Positions 32,250 to 41,504 of a DNA stretch of 64,000 bases are shown here, one piece after another (positions within the stretch are counted from its first letter, which is position 1; the number at the start of each line of letters is the position of its first letter). Made by a program: the position numbers and the translations under genes. The stretch is from an uncultured Roseobacter sp. (GTDB taxonomy: Bacteria > Pseudomonadota > Alphaproteobacteria > Rhodobacterales > Rhodobacteraceae), in NCBI RefSeq assembly GCF_947495275.1, contig NZ_CANLYL010000001.1, forward strand, positions 558,001 to 622,000, written 5' to 3'. The notes beneath the pieces were generated by a model. The model was not told where the DNA came from. It saw only the letters and a program-made list of their open reading frames with translations, and made no database searches.

Positions 32250-32732
32250 TCAGAATGCCTCGGGCTGCGCTTCTCTGGCCATGTGATCGAGCACCGCGTT
32301 TACGAACTGCGGTTCCTTACCGTCCGGAAAAAACGCCCGGGCCACATCCACATATTCAGTGATGACCACTTTAGGTGGGGTCTGCTTGCCATTGAGCTCC
32401 GCGCCCGCCGCTCTGAAAAGGGCGCGCAATGTTGGGTCGATCCGCCCCAAGGGCCATTTTGCAACCAGAGCGCGGTCTGTTGATTGGTCAATCGGCGCCT
32501 GATAGTTCACCGCCCCTTCCAACACAGCGTCGAACAGCTCGACATCTCCATCAAGCATCTCTTCACCTTCAAATACCTCACCAAATCGGTGGTTGAGGAA
32601 CTCAACGCGAACGGTCTCAACAGTCTGCGACGAGTGTTCCATCTGGAACAAGGCCTGCACCGCATATAGCCGCGCGGCGGACTTCATTTTGCGGCGCTGA
32701 TTGCCGGACAGGTTGCCGTGAAGCGATGTCAT
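32250..32732 (-). CDS. nusB: transcription antitermination factor NusB
   Basis: 160 residues, all-helical. SAARLYAVQALFQMEHSSQT is the conserved N-terminal helix carrying the ARxxAvQALYQ signature, and ELNGKQTPPKVVITEYVDVA with FFPDGKEPQFVNAVLDHMAR is the NusB end. It binds boxA RNA with NusE (S10) in rRNA antitermination. The ATG overlaps the ribH stop codon as ATGA. It is the last gene of the ribE-ribB-ribH-nusB run, a common alphaproteobacterial order. Confidence 0.96.
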   Translation of the reverse strand: MTSLHGNLSGNQRRKMKSAARLYAVQALFQMEHSSQTVETVRVEFLNHRFGEVFEGEEMLDGDVELFDAVLEGAVNYQAPIDQSTDRALVAKWPLGRIDPTLRALFRAAGAELNGKQTPPKVVITEYVDVARAFFPDGKEPQFVNAVLDHMAREAQPEAF

Positions 32733-33280
32733 GCGGTTGGTGATCCGTCATTTGAACCGGCGATCTGGAAACTCTGGCCAGCTGGCTTGAACCCGATGCC
32801 TTTGGATTGGGACGCCCACTTACGGGCCATTGCGATCAGATGCAAGGCCGCAGCGGCAGCCCCGCCGCCTTTGTTCTGCCCTTTGACCTCCGCCCGCGCT
32901 TCGGCCTGCGCGCGGTTCTCCACGGTCAGAATGCCGTTGCCGATGCAAAGCCCCTGCAACCCTAGCAGTTGCAAAGCACGCGAACTGTCGTTGCAGACCG
33001 TTTCGTAATGCGTTGTCTCTCCCCGGATGACACAGCCCAAGGCAACGTAGCCATCAAAATTGCTGCGCCGGTCGGCGATCCCGATGGCAGTGGGCACCTC
33101 AAGCGCACCGGGCATTTCGGCCAGTTCCCATGTGCCACCCGCTGCCTCGATTTCGGCCTTTGCACCCGCCACAAGACTGTCCGCGATGTTCTTGTAGTAA
33201 GGGGCCACCACGATCAGAATTTTGACCGGCTTGTCAAACGCGGGCCGTGGCAGGACGTAATGCTGTTCATTGGCAGCCAT
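32729..33280 (-). CDS. ribH: 6,7-dimethyl-8-ribityllumazine synthase
   Basis: 183 residues. The enzyme condenses 5-amino-6-ribitylamino-uracil with dihydroxybutanone phosphate. Seen are the N-terminal KILIVVAPYYKNIADSLVAG, the substrate loop PGALEVPTAI, GYVALGCVIRGETTHYETVC with the conserved GETTH, and GNGILTVENRAQAEAR. The protein is a subunit of a pentameric or icosahedral shell. The C-terminus is ~25 residues longer than the usual core and rich in Gly and Ala. AAGGA in the end of ribB precedes its ATG by a short spacer. It overlaps nusB by 4 bp. Confidence 0.97.
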   Translation of the reverse strand: MAANEQHYVLPRPAFDKPVKILIVVAPYYKNIADSLVAGAKAEIEAAGGTWELAEMPGALEVPTAIGIADRRSNFDGYVALGCVIRGETTHYETVCNDSSRALQLLGLQGLCIGNGILTVENRAQAEARAEVKGQNKGGGAAAAALHLIAMARKWASQSKGIGFKPAGQSFQIAGSNDGSPTA

Positions 33281-33283
33281 GAT

Positions 33284-34408
33284 CTATTCCTTGGTGATGG
33301 GGCGCGTGCCCACGATGGACAGGTTGTAGGCATCAAGCCCAAGGTATTTGGTTTGCGGACTGTCGGTCAGCAAGATGAGGTCCCTCAGTCCCAGCGAAGA
33401 CATGATCTGCGCGCCCACCCCGGTACGTTTGATGGTGCGTGGGCCATCATCCTCATCCCCGTCAAGGCGCAGTTTCGGATGTGGTTCACGAAAGAGCAGC
33501 ACAGCGCCGCGCCCTTCTTCGGCGATGATCTCCATGGCCCGTGGCAATTCATCGGCAGGGCTCGGCCCAAGCCCCAGAATATCCTCAAGCGCGTTAAGCG
33601 CATGGGTCCGCACCAGCACCGGCTCATCGGTGCTGATATCGCCTTTGGACAGCATTACGTGATCTGTCCCGGTGATCTCATCTGCAAACACCCGCATGTG
33701 CCATTCGCCGCCATAGGCCGAAACAACCATCCGTTCATCGCGCAGACGCAGCAGGTTGTCATGCTTGTGCCGATAAGCGATCAGATCGCTGATCGTGCCG
33801 ATCTTCATCCCGTGTTCTTTTGCAAATTCGATCAGTTCTGGCAATCGCGCCATTTGGCCGTCGGGCCGCATGATCTCGCAGATCACGCTGGAAGGATGCA
33901 GGCCGGCCAACCGGCTGATGTCGACGGCGGCCTCGGTGTGACCGGCACGCACCAGCACGCCGCCCTGCCGGGCGCGCAATGGGAACATATGCCCCGGCGT
34001 TGCAATATCCGCAGGTCCCTTGGTCTCATCAATGGCGGCGGCTACGGTCAATGCGCGATCTGCCGCAGAAATCCCTGTCTCAACACCTTCACGCGCTTCG
34101 ATCGAGACAGTGAAAGCTGTTTCATGGCGTGATGAATTGTTCACCGCCATCATCGGCAGGCCCAGAGTTTCGATCCTCTCGGCGGTCAGCGGCAGGCAGA
34201 TCAAACCACGTCCGTGCACCGCCATGAAATTGATTGCCTCGGCATCGGCAAATTGCGCCGGAATGATCAGATCGCCTTCATTCTCGCGATCTTCGTGATC
34301 CACCAGAATGAACATGCGGCCTTGCCGGGCCGCTTCGATAATCTCGTCAATCTCCGCGATACTGGAGCGCAAATCGGTCTCAACGGGACCGGGCGTTTCA
34401 AAACTCAT
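33284..34408 (-). CDS. ribB: dihydroxybutanone-phosphate synthase with degenerate GTP cyclohydrolase II domain
   Basis: 374 residues. Residues 15-210 are a complete DHBP synthase: FILVDHEDRENEGDL, NNSRHETAFTVSIEAREGV-type loop, and VRAGHTEAAVDISRLAG. It makes dihydroxybutanone phosphate from ribulose 5-phosphate. Residues ~215-374 have the GTP cyclohydrolase II fold order, but the region that should hold the zinc cysteines (CxxGDxxxxxxCDC-type) reads VRTHALNALEDILGLGPSPA with no cysteine. The second half is therefore not expected to hydrolyse GTP. Such RibBX-type proteins are known in alphaproteobacteria. A true RibA must be encoded elsewhere. Confidence 0.93.
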   Translation of the reverse strand: MSFETPGPVETDLRSSIAEIDEIIEAARQGRMFILVDHEDRENEGDLIIPAQFADAEAINFMAVHGRGLICLPLTAERIETLGLPMMAVNNSSRHETAFTVSIEAREGVETGISAADRALTVAAAIDETKGPADIATPGHMFPLRARQGGVLVRAGHTEAAVDISRLAGLHPSSVICEIMRPDGQMARLPELIEFAKEHGMKIGTISDLIAYRHKHDNLLRLRDERMVVSAYGGEWHMRVFADEITGTDHVMLSKGDISTDEPVLVRTHALNALEDILGLGPSPADELPRAMEIIAEEGRGAVLLFREPHPKLRLDGDEDDGPRTIKRTGVGAQIMSSLGLRDLILLTDSPQTKYLGLDAYNLSIVGTRPITKE

Positions 34409-34481
34409 GGCGCGCTTGCCTTTCCTTCAGACTTGCAGGCTCTTAGCCCAGCTTCCGCATCTTGACCAGACGCAGACACCC

Positions 34482-35081
34482 TCATGAACTGGGCATTTCC
34501 GCCAATCGCGCGACGTAACGGGCCAGGGTGTCAATTTCCAGATTCACCAGATCCCCGACAGCGACATCCCCCCAGGTCGTGGCAATTTTGGTGTGCGGTA
34601 TGAAATTGATACCGAAATCGCAGCCCGAAACTTCATTGACGGTCAATGACGTGCCATTCAGCGCCACGGATCCCTTGGGCGCAATGAACCGCGCCAGATC
34701 ATGCGGTGCACGCAATGTCACGCGGGTGCTGTCCCCTTCCTCTGTGACAGCGATCACCTCTGCCACCCCGTCTACATGGCCGGAAACAATATGACCGCCC
34801 AGCTCGTCACCAACCTTGAGCGCGCGTTCAAGATTGATCCGCTTGCCAACCCCCCAGTTGTTGCGCCCGATGTTGGTTTTTTCCACGGTTTCGGCGCTGA
34901 TCTGTACTTCGTACCAATCCGGCCCCAAATCCACGACTGTCAGGCACACGCCATCCGATGCAATCGACGCGCCCATATCGATGCTTTGCGTGTCATAGGC
35001 TGTCTGGATACGCGCACGCAGATCGCCCTCCTGTTCAAGCGAGATGATCGTACCAATGTCGGTAATGATGCCCGTAAACAT
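34482..35081 (-). CDS. ribE: riboflavin synthase, alpha subunit
   Basis: 199 residues. Two tandem lumazine-binding barrels are visible: MFTGIITDIGTI, then ASDGVCLTVVDLG; and later GGHIVSGHVDGVAEV, GSVALNGTSLTVNEV and FIPHTKIATTW. The protein dismutates two lumazine molecules to riboflavin. The family start MFTGI is at 35081, with GAAGGG upstream; the frame is open to 35174 without similarity. It heads the ribE-ribB-ribH-nusB run. The 130 bases before it reach the divergent capsule gene and do not match an FMN riboswitch. Confidence 0.96.
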   Translation of the reverse strand: MFTGIITDIGTIISLEQEGDLRARIQTAYDTQSIDMGASIASDGVCLTVVDLGPDWYEVQISAETVEKTNIGRNNWGVGKRINLERALKVGDELGGHIVSGHVDGVAEVIAVTEEGDSTRVTLRAPHDLARFIAPKGSVALNGTSLTVNEVSGCDFGINFIPHTKIATTWGDVAVGDLVNLEIDTLARYVARLAEMPSS

Positions 35082-35212
35082 GCGCTGCCCTTCCCAGTGA
35101 CCTTGCCTCTGAGGTAACGGGGCCGAATTGCCCTGACAAGACCCCGAGCTTGCGACAACGCGCATATCCTGCAATAATTGTGAAGGGTTCTTTGTGGAAG
35201 TGGCGCATGTAA

Positions 35213-36526
35213 TTGTTCGAGGCTCACCATTTGACCCTTCACTCTCTCTCAGCTTCTCGCGTGTTCTTGTTCCTTCAAGGCCCTCATGGACCGTTCTTCC
35301 ATCAACTGGGAAAACAGCTGCGCTATGCGGGCAACACGGTCTGGCGCATCGGCTTCAACGCAGGGGATCGCGCCTTCTGGCCGGACCGGCAATCCTACAT
35401 TCCCTTTCGGGCGGCTCAGGGCAAATGGGGTGATTTCCTGGGTGAAACGCTTGTTAAAAAAGGCGTTACGGACATTGTTCTATACGGCGATACCCGGTGG
35501 ATTCACGCGAAGGCCGTCGCGGTGGCAAAATCAAGAAACATTCGCATTCATGTCTTTGAGGAAGGATATTTGCGCCCCTATTGGGTCAGTTATGAAAGAA
35601 ACGGGTCTAACGGCCATTCGCGCCTCATGGATATGCCTCTCGACGCAATGCGCGATGCACGTGCCCAGGCCGATCCTGATCCTCCGATTCCGCCAAGCCA
35701 CTGGGGTGATCTGCGTCAGCATGTCTTTTATGGTGCCGTCTATCATTGGTTCGTCATGTTTTGGAACCGCGGATACAGACAGTTCCTGCCGCATCGTTCC
35801 CTGAACGTAAGTCAGGAGTTCTGGCTCTATGTCAGACGACTGCTGCTGATGCCGTTTCAGGCGTTGGAGCGCCGATTGGCGACCCGGCGGTTGCGGCGCG
35901 GCGGTTTTCCTTACCATGTCGCCCTCTTGCAGTTGGAGCACGACAGTTCGTTCCAGATACATGCGCCATTTGCCACTCAGTCGGAATTCCTGGAGCTGGT
36001 AATTTCTCAATTTGCCGCAGGAGCTCCCCCGCACCATCATCTGGTGTTCAAAGCCCACCCGCTGGAAGACGGACGCAGTCCTTTGCGCCGGGACATTCGC
36101 CGTTTTGCCCGCCGTCATGGCCTTGCCGGGCGGGTCCATTATCTGCGCGGCGGGAAACTTGCAGCACTGCTTGCCGAGGCGCGCAGCGCTGTCACCGTCA
36201 ATTCAACATCCGGTCAGCAGGCGCTCTGGCGCGGTGTGCCCCTGAAAACATTTGGCGACACCATTTACGGCAAACCAGAACTTGTCTCCAGCCAGCCATT
36301 GGCGGAGTTTTTTGCCAAACCCTCGCGCGCAGATGTGCAGGATTACCGCGATTTTCGCCAGTTCCTTTTGGAAACGAGCCAGTTGCCCGGCAGCTTCTAT
36401 GCCAGTCGCGGACGCCGTCAATTGCTGCGCCAGGTGGTGGATATGATGCTTTCTGACCGCGACCCCTACGAAATCCCGCGCCGCAAAACCGCGGCCATCG
36501 GGCAACAGTTTCGTGTCGTGAAATGA
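35213..36526 (+). CDS. KpsS-like capsule lipid-linker Kdo transferase
   Basis: 437 residues. VFLFLQGPHGPFFHQLGKQL at the start and the central FEEGYLRPYWVSYE are KpsS signatures. KAHPLEDGRSPLRRD and a closing VNSTSGQQALWRGVPLKTFG are shared with KpsC-type glycosyltransferases. KpsS adds the first beta-Kdo to lysophosphatidylglycerol in the capsule linker. No ATG lies near the conserved start; the frame begins after an in-frame TAA with a TTG at 35213 (another TTG at 35231), so it must use a non-ATG start. It begins a three-gene capsule unit divergent from ribE. Confidence 0.87.
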   Translation: MFEAHHLTLHSLSASRVFLFLQGPHGPFFHQLGKQLRYAGNTVWRIGFNAGDRAFWPDRQSYIPFRAAQGKWGDFLGETLVKKGVTDIVLYGDTRWIHAKAVAVAKSRNIRIHVFEEGYLRPYWVSYERNGSNGHSRLMDMPLDAMRDARAQADPDPPIPPSHWGDLRQHVFYGAVYHWFVMFWNRGYRQFLPHRSLNVSQEFWLYVRRLLLMPFQALERRLATRRLRRGGFPYHVALLQLEHDSSFQIHAPFATQSEFLELVISQFAAGAPPHHHLVFKAHPLEDGRSPLRRDIRRFARRHGLAGRVHYLRGGKLAALLAEARSAVTVNSTSGQQALWRGVPLKTFGDTIYGKPELVSSQPLAEFFAKPSRADVQDYRDFRQFLLETSQLPGSFYASRGRRQLLRQVVDMMLSDRDPYEIPRRKTAAIGQQFRVVK

Positions 36527-36642
36527 CCCAGGCGCGTTCGGATAGTAGATTTTCCAAAGAATTGGCGATAGATTAACGTCAATTGCGCCACGAAAAGATG
36601 GCGAACTGAGGCAGATTTCGAATAGGTCGAGGAGACCGAGCA

Positions 36643-37776
36643 GTGACACCTTCCGGCTTTCGATGGGCGCGTCCCATCGCTTTTGTGGCGGCTTTGGCCG
36701 TTCTGGCATCATGTGGATTGCCCCATGTCGGCCCCAACAAGCGTCAGATTTACGCAGGCTCCGTTCAGAAAGAGGGTGACGCATTTGTCGTCACGGTAAA
36801 TGATCGCGTAACCCGCGCCATCGCCGTTGTACCGGCTCTGGGCTTTTCGGAAAGCTTCAAGAACTCCGCCAAGATTGGATCTGACACCATCCAACCCGGT
36901 GATGTTCTGGGGCTGACCATCTGGGAAAACGTGGACGACGGCTTGCTGGCAGGCGAAGCGAGCAATGCAACCCTTCTCGAAAGTGTCCAGGTCGACGGCG
37001 ACGGGTTCATTTTTGTCCCCTATGCGGGTCGCATCCGGGCTGCTGGCAATTCTCCGGAAGCTATTCGCCGCATCATCACATCCAAGCTCGAAGAACAGAC
37101 CCCCGACCCACAGGTCGAAGTGCGCAGACAGGCCGGGGACGGCTCGACTGTCTCCCTGGTCGGGTCCGTTGGCGGTCAGGGCGTTTACGCGATCGAGCGC
37201 CCGACGCGGACACTTTCCACGATGCTGGCGCGCGCGGGCGGGGTCACCATCGAACCTGAGGTCGCGCAGATCACCGTTATTCGCGGCACGCAACGCAGCC
37301 GCATATGGTTCCAGGATCTGTACAATCACCCGGAACTGGACATCGCCCTGCGTGGTGGCGACCGAATTCTGGTCGAAGAGGACACCCGCTCCTTCACCTC
37401 CCTCGGTGCTACCGGAGCACAAGCGCGTGTCCCCTTCCGTTCCCAAAACCTTTCCGCTCTTGAAGCCATCGCACAGGTAGGTGGGCTGGTATCAGCCACC
37501 TCCGATGCAACGGGTGTATTTGTGTTCAGAAACGAACCACCCGAAGTTGCTGCCCAGGTTCTGGGACGCGATGATCTGATCGGAGCCCAGCGTATGATCT
37601 ACCTGCTGGACCTGACTGAACCGAACGGCATGTTCGTGGCGCGCGACTTTGTGATCCGCGATGGCGACACGCTCTATGTCACCGAGGCACCGCTGGCACA
37701 GTGGAACAAAGCTGTCTCAGCCGTCTTTGGCTCCCTCGTTGCGCCAGCTGCATCAATCGACCAACTGGCGAACTGA
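36643..37776 (+). CDS. capsule polysaccharide export lipoprotein, Wza/KpsD-like
   Basis: 377 residues. The N-terminus is a lipoprotein signal ending in a lipobox (VLASC). A Poly_export domain follows (IQPGDVLGLTIWENVDDGLL, then VDGDGFIFVPYAGRIRAAGN) and at least two SLBB-type modules (VSLVGSVGGQGVYAIERPTR; FRSQNLSALEAIAQVGGL). Such proteins form the outer-membrane and periplasmic channel that exports capsule or exopolysaccharide. The start is GTG at 36643 preceded by GAGGAG. It lies between the KpsS- and KpsC-like genes, so export and linker synthesis are coupled. No KpsMTE exporter or polymerase gene is in the window. Confidence 0.92.
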   Translation: MTPSGFRWARPIAFVAALAVLASCGLPHVGPNKRQIYAGSVQKEGDAFVVTVNDRVTRAIAVVPALGFSESFKNSAKIGSDTIQPGDVLGLTIWENVDDGLLAGEASNATLLESVQVDGDGFIFVPYAGRIRAAGNSPEAIRRIITSKLEEQTPDPQVEVRRQAGDGSTVSLVGSVGGQGVYAIERPTRTLSTMLARAGGVTIEPEVAQITVIRGTQRSRIWFQDLYNHPELDIALRGGDRILVEEDTRSFTSLGATGAQARVPFRSQNLSALEAIAQVGGLVSATSDATGVFVFRNEPPEVAAQVLGRDDLIGAQRMIYLLDLTEPNGMFVARDFVIRDGDTLYVTEAPLAQWNKAVSAVFGSLVAPAASIDQLAN

Positions 37777-37784
37777 CACCCTCC

Positions 37785-39803
37785 ATGGCCACGTCACGTG
37801 ACCTTGAGCCCGCCGGACAGGAAACTGCCCGGCGGCTTTACGTTTATAACGGTGGATTTCTCACCCAAACGCGCATTCGACGCATTTTGCACCTGAGCGG
37901 TTTTGACGTGAAGATCGGTGCCCCTGGGCCCGATGACATGGTGGGCGTCTGGGGCAACAGTCCAACATCGCACCGCGGTGAAGCCGTGGCCGAACGCAAA
38001 GGGAGTAATTTGGTGCGGGTCGAGGACGCCTGGGTGCGCTCCCTGCATCCCGGACGCATCGGGGAGCCGCCACTGGGCTTGTTGATAGACGAAACCGGCG
38101 TCCACTATGACCCGACGATCCCCTCCGATCTTGAGACGTTGCTCGCCACGCACCCCTTGGACGATACGGCGCTGCTCAATCAGGCGCGCGGGGCGATTGA
38201 ACGCATGAAAGAGGCGCATCTGACCAAGTTCAGCGCGGTTGATCCTGCCCTGCCCGCGCGGCCGCCGGGCTACGTTCTGGTGCTGGACCAAACCCATGGT
38301 GATGCCTCGGTGGTGGCGTCCGGTGCGGATCGGAACCGCTTTCTCGAAATGCTCTTTGTCGCGCAGGAAGAGCATCCCGGCGCGCCCATCATCATCAAGA
38401 CCCATCCAGAGACCGTCGCGGGGTTTCGCAAAGGTTATTTCGAGGCCCAGGATGCATCGGATAGGGTCACCTTCACGACTGAACCCATCAGCCCGTGGAC
38501 GTTGTTCGACGGCGCTATCGGCGTCTATACGGTGTCGTCCCAACTTGGGTTCGAAGCCATTTTTGCCGGTCACAAGCCGCGTCTATTCGGCCAGCCCTTC
38601 TATGCCGGTTGGGGGTTGTCAACGGATGAATTCCCGGTGCAACGCCGTCAACGCAAGCTGACGCGCGCGCAATTGTTTGCCGCCGCGATGATGATCTATC
38701 CCAAGTGGTATTGCCCCTACGATGACAAGTTGTGCGATTTTCAGACCGCTCTTGAGAGTATGGCGGCACTGGCGCGCGCATGGCGTGAAGATCACAAGGG
38801 GTGGGTCGCCTCTGGCATGAGCCTCTGGAAAAGGCCTCACCTGCAACGCTTTTATGGCCACCACAAACAAGTGATCTTCGAAGATGAGCCCGCGCGTGCA
38901 CGCGCTGCGGATCGCCCCTGGATGGTTTGGGCCAGCAAGGCAACCATCGGGCAATCGGATGCTGTGCGTGTCGAGGACGGGTTTCTCAGATCCCGCGGGC
39001 TGGGTGCAGAACTAGTCCCACCACTGTCATTGGTCTCTGATGATCTGGGCATTTATTATGACCCCACCAAACCCAGCCGCCTCGAAACGATGATTGCGGA
39101 ACGCGAAAAATTGCGACCGGATCAGGAGTTGCGCGTACAAAATCTGATCCGGACGCTGATTTCCAAGCGGATCAACAAGTACAATCTGGGTGGCGACCAG
39201 ATCGTTCTGCCGGAAGGACATCGCATTCTGGTGGTGGGTCAGGTTGAAGATGACGCCTCTGTAAAGCTGGGAGCTGGCACCGTGCGCCGCAACCTTGATC
39301 TGCTCAAGGCGGCACGGCAGGCAAACCCCGAAGCAGTGCTGATCTACAAACCCCACCCCGATGTCGAAGCCGGTCTGAGGGACGGCGCCTGTGACGCATC
39401 GGCGCTGGCCGATTGTGTTGCCCACAAGGCTGATGCGATTGACCTTCTGGAGCAGGTTCAGGAAGTCTGGACGATGACATCCCTTTTGGGGTTTGAAGCA
39501 CTGATCCGGGGGCTGCCGGTCACCACATGGGGTGCCCCCTTCTACACGGGGTGGGGGCTGACGCGGGATCGTGACGACGTGCCGCCGCGCAGGCGGGCAA
39601 CCCCGTCATTGGCAGGCCTCGCGCATGCAACGTTAATCGATTACCCGCGATATCTGGATCCGGTGACAGGAATGCCCTGCCCTGTTGAAATTGCGATCAA
39701 ACGTCTGGCGGAAGAGGGAGCGCCCGGCCACCCGGCTGGCAATCGACTGCTCTCCAAACTACAGGGCCTCTTTGCGAGCGCCCGGTGGTTTTGGCAGCGT
39801 TAA
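37785..39803 (+). CDS. KpsC-like capsule Kdo transferase, two repeated modules
   Basis: 672 residues made of two related glycosyltransferase halves. Each half repeats VRVEDAWVRS / VRVEDGFLRS, then a PTxPSxLET stretch (IPSDLETLL / KPSRLETMI), DASVVASGADRN / DASVKLGAGTVRRN, KTHPETVAG / KPHPDVEAG and LGFEAIFAGHKPRLFGQPFY / LGFEALIRGLPVTTWGAPFY, both ending GWGL. KpsC extends the beta-Kdo linker with alternating bonds, one half per bond type. The ATG at 37785 is 8 bases after the previous stop. The gene ends against ribD with a 4-base stop overlap (TTAA). Confidence 0.9.
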   Translation: MATSRDLEPAGQETARRLYVYNGGFLTQTRIRRILHLSGFDVKIGAPGPDDMVGVWGNSPTSHRGEAVAERKGSNLVRVEDAWVRSLHPGRIGEPPLGLLIDETGVHYDPTIPSDLETLLATHPLDDTALLNQARGAIERMKEAHLTKFSAVDPALPARPPGYVLVLDQTHGDASVVASGADRNRFLEMLFVAQEEHPGAPIIIKTHPETVAGFRKGYFEAQDASDRVTFTTEPISPWTLFDGAIGVYTVSSQLGFEAIFAGHKPRLFGQPFYAGWGLSTDEFPVQRRQRKLTRAQLFAAAMMIYPKWYCPYDDKLCDFQTALESMAALARAWREDHKGWVASGMSLWKRPHLQRFYGHHKQVIFEDEPARARAADRPWMVWASKATIGQSDAVRVEDGFLRSRGLGAELVPPLSLVSDDLGIYYDPTKPSRLETMIAEREKLRPDQELRVQNLIRTLISKRINKYNLGGDQIVLPEGHRILVVGQVEDDASVKLGAGTVRRNLDLLKAARQANPEAVLIYKPHPDVEAGLRDGACDASALADCVAHKADAIDLLEQVQEVWTMTSLLGFEALIRGLPVTTWGAPFYTGWGLTRDRDDVPPRRRATPSLAGLAHATLIDYPRYLDPVTGMPCPVEIAIKRLAEEGAPGHPAGNRLLSKLQGLFASARWFWQR

Positions 39804-40906
39804 GAAACGTGGCGGCGGTCGCGCCGCCAGATATGCAGTGCATCTGCACCAATGCGGCGTGTCTCGACCAGCGAAAATCTCGGCGCGTTTCTCAGGCGGC
39901 TGACCCCCAACGCGCCGATGGATGGTAAGCCTTCGGCACCAATGGTCAGACCCGCAGTAAACCCTACCAGTTCATCAATCAGATCGGCCTCGATCAGACT
40001 GGCGGTAAGGGCGCTGCCGCCTTCGCAAAAAATGCGCGTCAGACCGCGGCCCGCGAGTTGCCGCATCACATCGCGCGGGTCCAGTTGTGCACCGGAGGCT
40101 GAACAGGCCAACACCTCTGCGCCGAGATCGCGCCATGTCTGCAAGAGCGTCGGATCAGCGTCTCGGCCATGGCAAAGGATCACCGGCACCTCCTTGGCGG
40201 TGCGCGCCAGCGTGCTCATCAGCGGCAAATCCAGTCGCCTGCTGACGACGATCCGCACTGGCTGATGCTTCATGCCCAAACCGCGAACCGTCAGACTTGG
40301 GTCATCCTTGCGCGCCGTCCCGCCGCCTACCATCACAGCGTCATGCCGCGATCTTTGAGCATGGACAAAGCGACGTGCCTCCGGACCGGTGATCCACTGA
40401 CTTTCGCCTGTTGCAGTGGCAATCCTGCCGTCAAAACTACTGGCGAGCTTTAGCGTCACAAAGGGACGATCTTCCTCGATACGGGCAAAAAAACCCGCGT
40501 TTGCGGCGAGCGCCCGTTCCTCCGCTGCATCAAAGATCACGTCGATACCGGCGTCGCGCAACGTCTGGGAGCCTTTTCCGCTGACGCGCGGGTCTGTATC
40601 ACGCGCACCGACGAAAACCCGCGCCACGCCCGCGTCGATCAGAGCCTGTGCGCAGGGAGGTGTTTCACCATGATGTGCACAGGGCTCCAGTGTGACGTAG
40701 ACATCTGCGCCTTGTGCGAATGTGCCAGCCTGCGCCAGAGCTTCGGTCTCAGCATGTGGGCGACCGCCAGGTTGGGTCCAGCCGCGACCGACAATGCGCT
40801 GGCCTTTCACGATCACGCAGCCAACGGCCGGGTTGGGCCACGTCCTGCCCAGCCCGCGCCGCCCCAGGGACAGCGCAAGCGCCATAAAGCGGCCAGGTTC
40901 ACTCAC
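39800..40906 (-). CDS. ribD: bifunctional riboflavin deaminase/reductase
   Basis: 368 residues. The N-terminal cytidine-deaminase-like domain has the zinc motif [11 protein letters not shown] and [10 protein letters not shown]. The C-terminal reductase domain has [17 protein letters not shown] and [20 protein letters not shown]. It performs two consecutive steps after GTP ring opening. The start is GTG at 40906, overlapping the TGA of nrdR (GTGA), so the two genes are translationally coupled. It is separated from ribE by three opposite-strand capsule genes, which is unusual for this otherwise ordered set. Confidence 0.96.
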   Translation of the reverse strand: MSEPGRFMALALSLGRRGLGRTWPNPAVGCVIVKGQRIVGRGWTQPGGRPHAETEALAQAGTFAQGADVYVTLEPCAHHGETPPCAQALIDAGVARVFVGARDTDPRVSGKGSQTLRDAGIDVIFDAAEERALAANAGFFARIEEDRPFVTLKLASSFDGRIATATGESQWITGPEARRFVHAQRSRHDAVMVGGGTARKDDPSLTVRGLGMKHQPVRIVVSRRLDLPLMSTLARTAKEVPVILCHGRDADPTLLQTWRDLGAEVLACSASGAQLDPRDVMRQLAGRGLTRIFCEGGSALTASLIEADLIDELVGFTAGLTIGAEGLPSIGALGVSRLRNAPRFSLVETRRIGADALHIWRRDRRHVS

Positions 40907-41370
40907 TCTTCTGAAGGAACGTCTGGCCGCAATTCACTGACAAACTTGTCGAAGTCGTCGGCGGCCTGGAAGTTCTTGTAAACACTGGCAAAACGCACAT
41001 AAGCGACCGTGTCGATCCGCGCCAGAGCCTCCATCACGATCTCACCAATCTGTTTGGAGCCAATGTCAGTCTCCCCCATGCTCTCCAAACGGCGCACAAT
41101 GCCGGAGATCATCTGATCAATGCGTTCCGGATCGATCGGGCGTTTCTGCATCGAAATCCGAATGGACCGCTCCAGTTTATCACGGTCAAAATCTTCGCGC
41201 TTGCCATTGGATTTGATCACAACCAGGTCGCGCAACTGAACGCGCTCATAGGTGGTGAAGCGCCCGCCGCAAGCCGGACAAAACCTGCGCCGCCGGATCG
41301 ATACGTGATCTTCGGCGGGTCGGCTGTCTTTAACCTGAGTGTCAATGTTTCCGCAAAACGGGCAGCGCAT
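40903..41370 (-). CDS. nrdR: transcriptional repressor NrdR
   Basis: 155 residues. The N-terminal zinc ribbon [20 protein letters not shown] ... [14 protein letters not shown] contains two CxxC pairs. The ATP-cone ([20 protein letters not shown]) senses ATP/dATP, and the C-terminus is typical ([19 protein letters not shown]). It represses ribonucleotide reductase genes. The ATG at 41370 is chosen because the zinc ribbon begins there; AGGGGGA precedes it. The frame is open to 41424. A perfect DnaA box lies 55 bases upstream of the start. NrdR-RibD is a common alphaproteobacterial pair. Confidence 0.96.
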   Translation of the reverse strand: MRCPFCGNIDTQVKDSRPAEDHVSIRRRRFCPACGGRFTTYERVQLRDLVVIKSNGKREDFDRDKLERSIRISMQKRPIDPERIDQMISGIVRRLESMGETDIGSKQIGEIVMEALARIDTVAYVRFASVYKNFQAADDFDKFVSELRPDVPSEE

Positions 41371-41424
41371 GGGCCGTCCCCCTTTAGTTGTGTCTCTGCC
41401 TCTTTTGTGGGATCGCCGCCCCAC

Positions 41425-41433
41425 TTATCCACA
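41425..41433 (+). promoter_or_regulatory. single DnaA box upstream of nrdR
   Basis: TTATCCACA, an exact strong DnaA-binding consensus, lies 55 bases before the nrdR start codon. Only one copy is present, so it is not an origin. It could tie nrdR expression to the replication cycle, or be chance. Confidence refers to a functional role. Confidence 0.35.
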
Positions 41434-41504
41434 CTTATAGGGGAGAGGCTAGGTTTTGGGTAGAGGGGAAATGTACACCCACATCTGGTAGGTGCATTCC
41501 AGCC

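Noticed and set aside
35082-35212. possible FMN riboswitch before ribE
   Set aside because: The conserved FMN-element segments are not present in either orientation.
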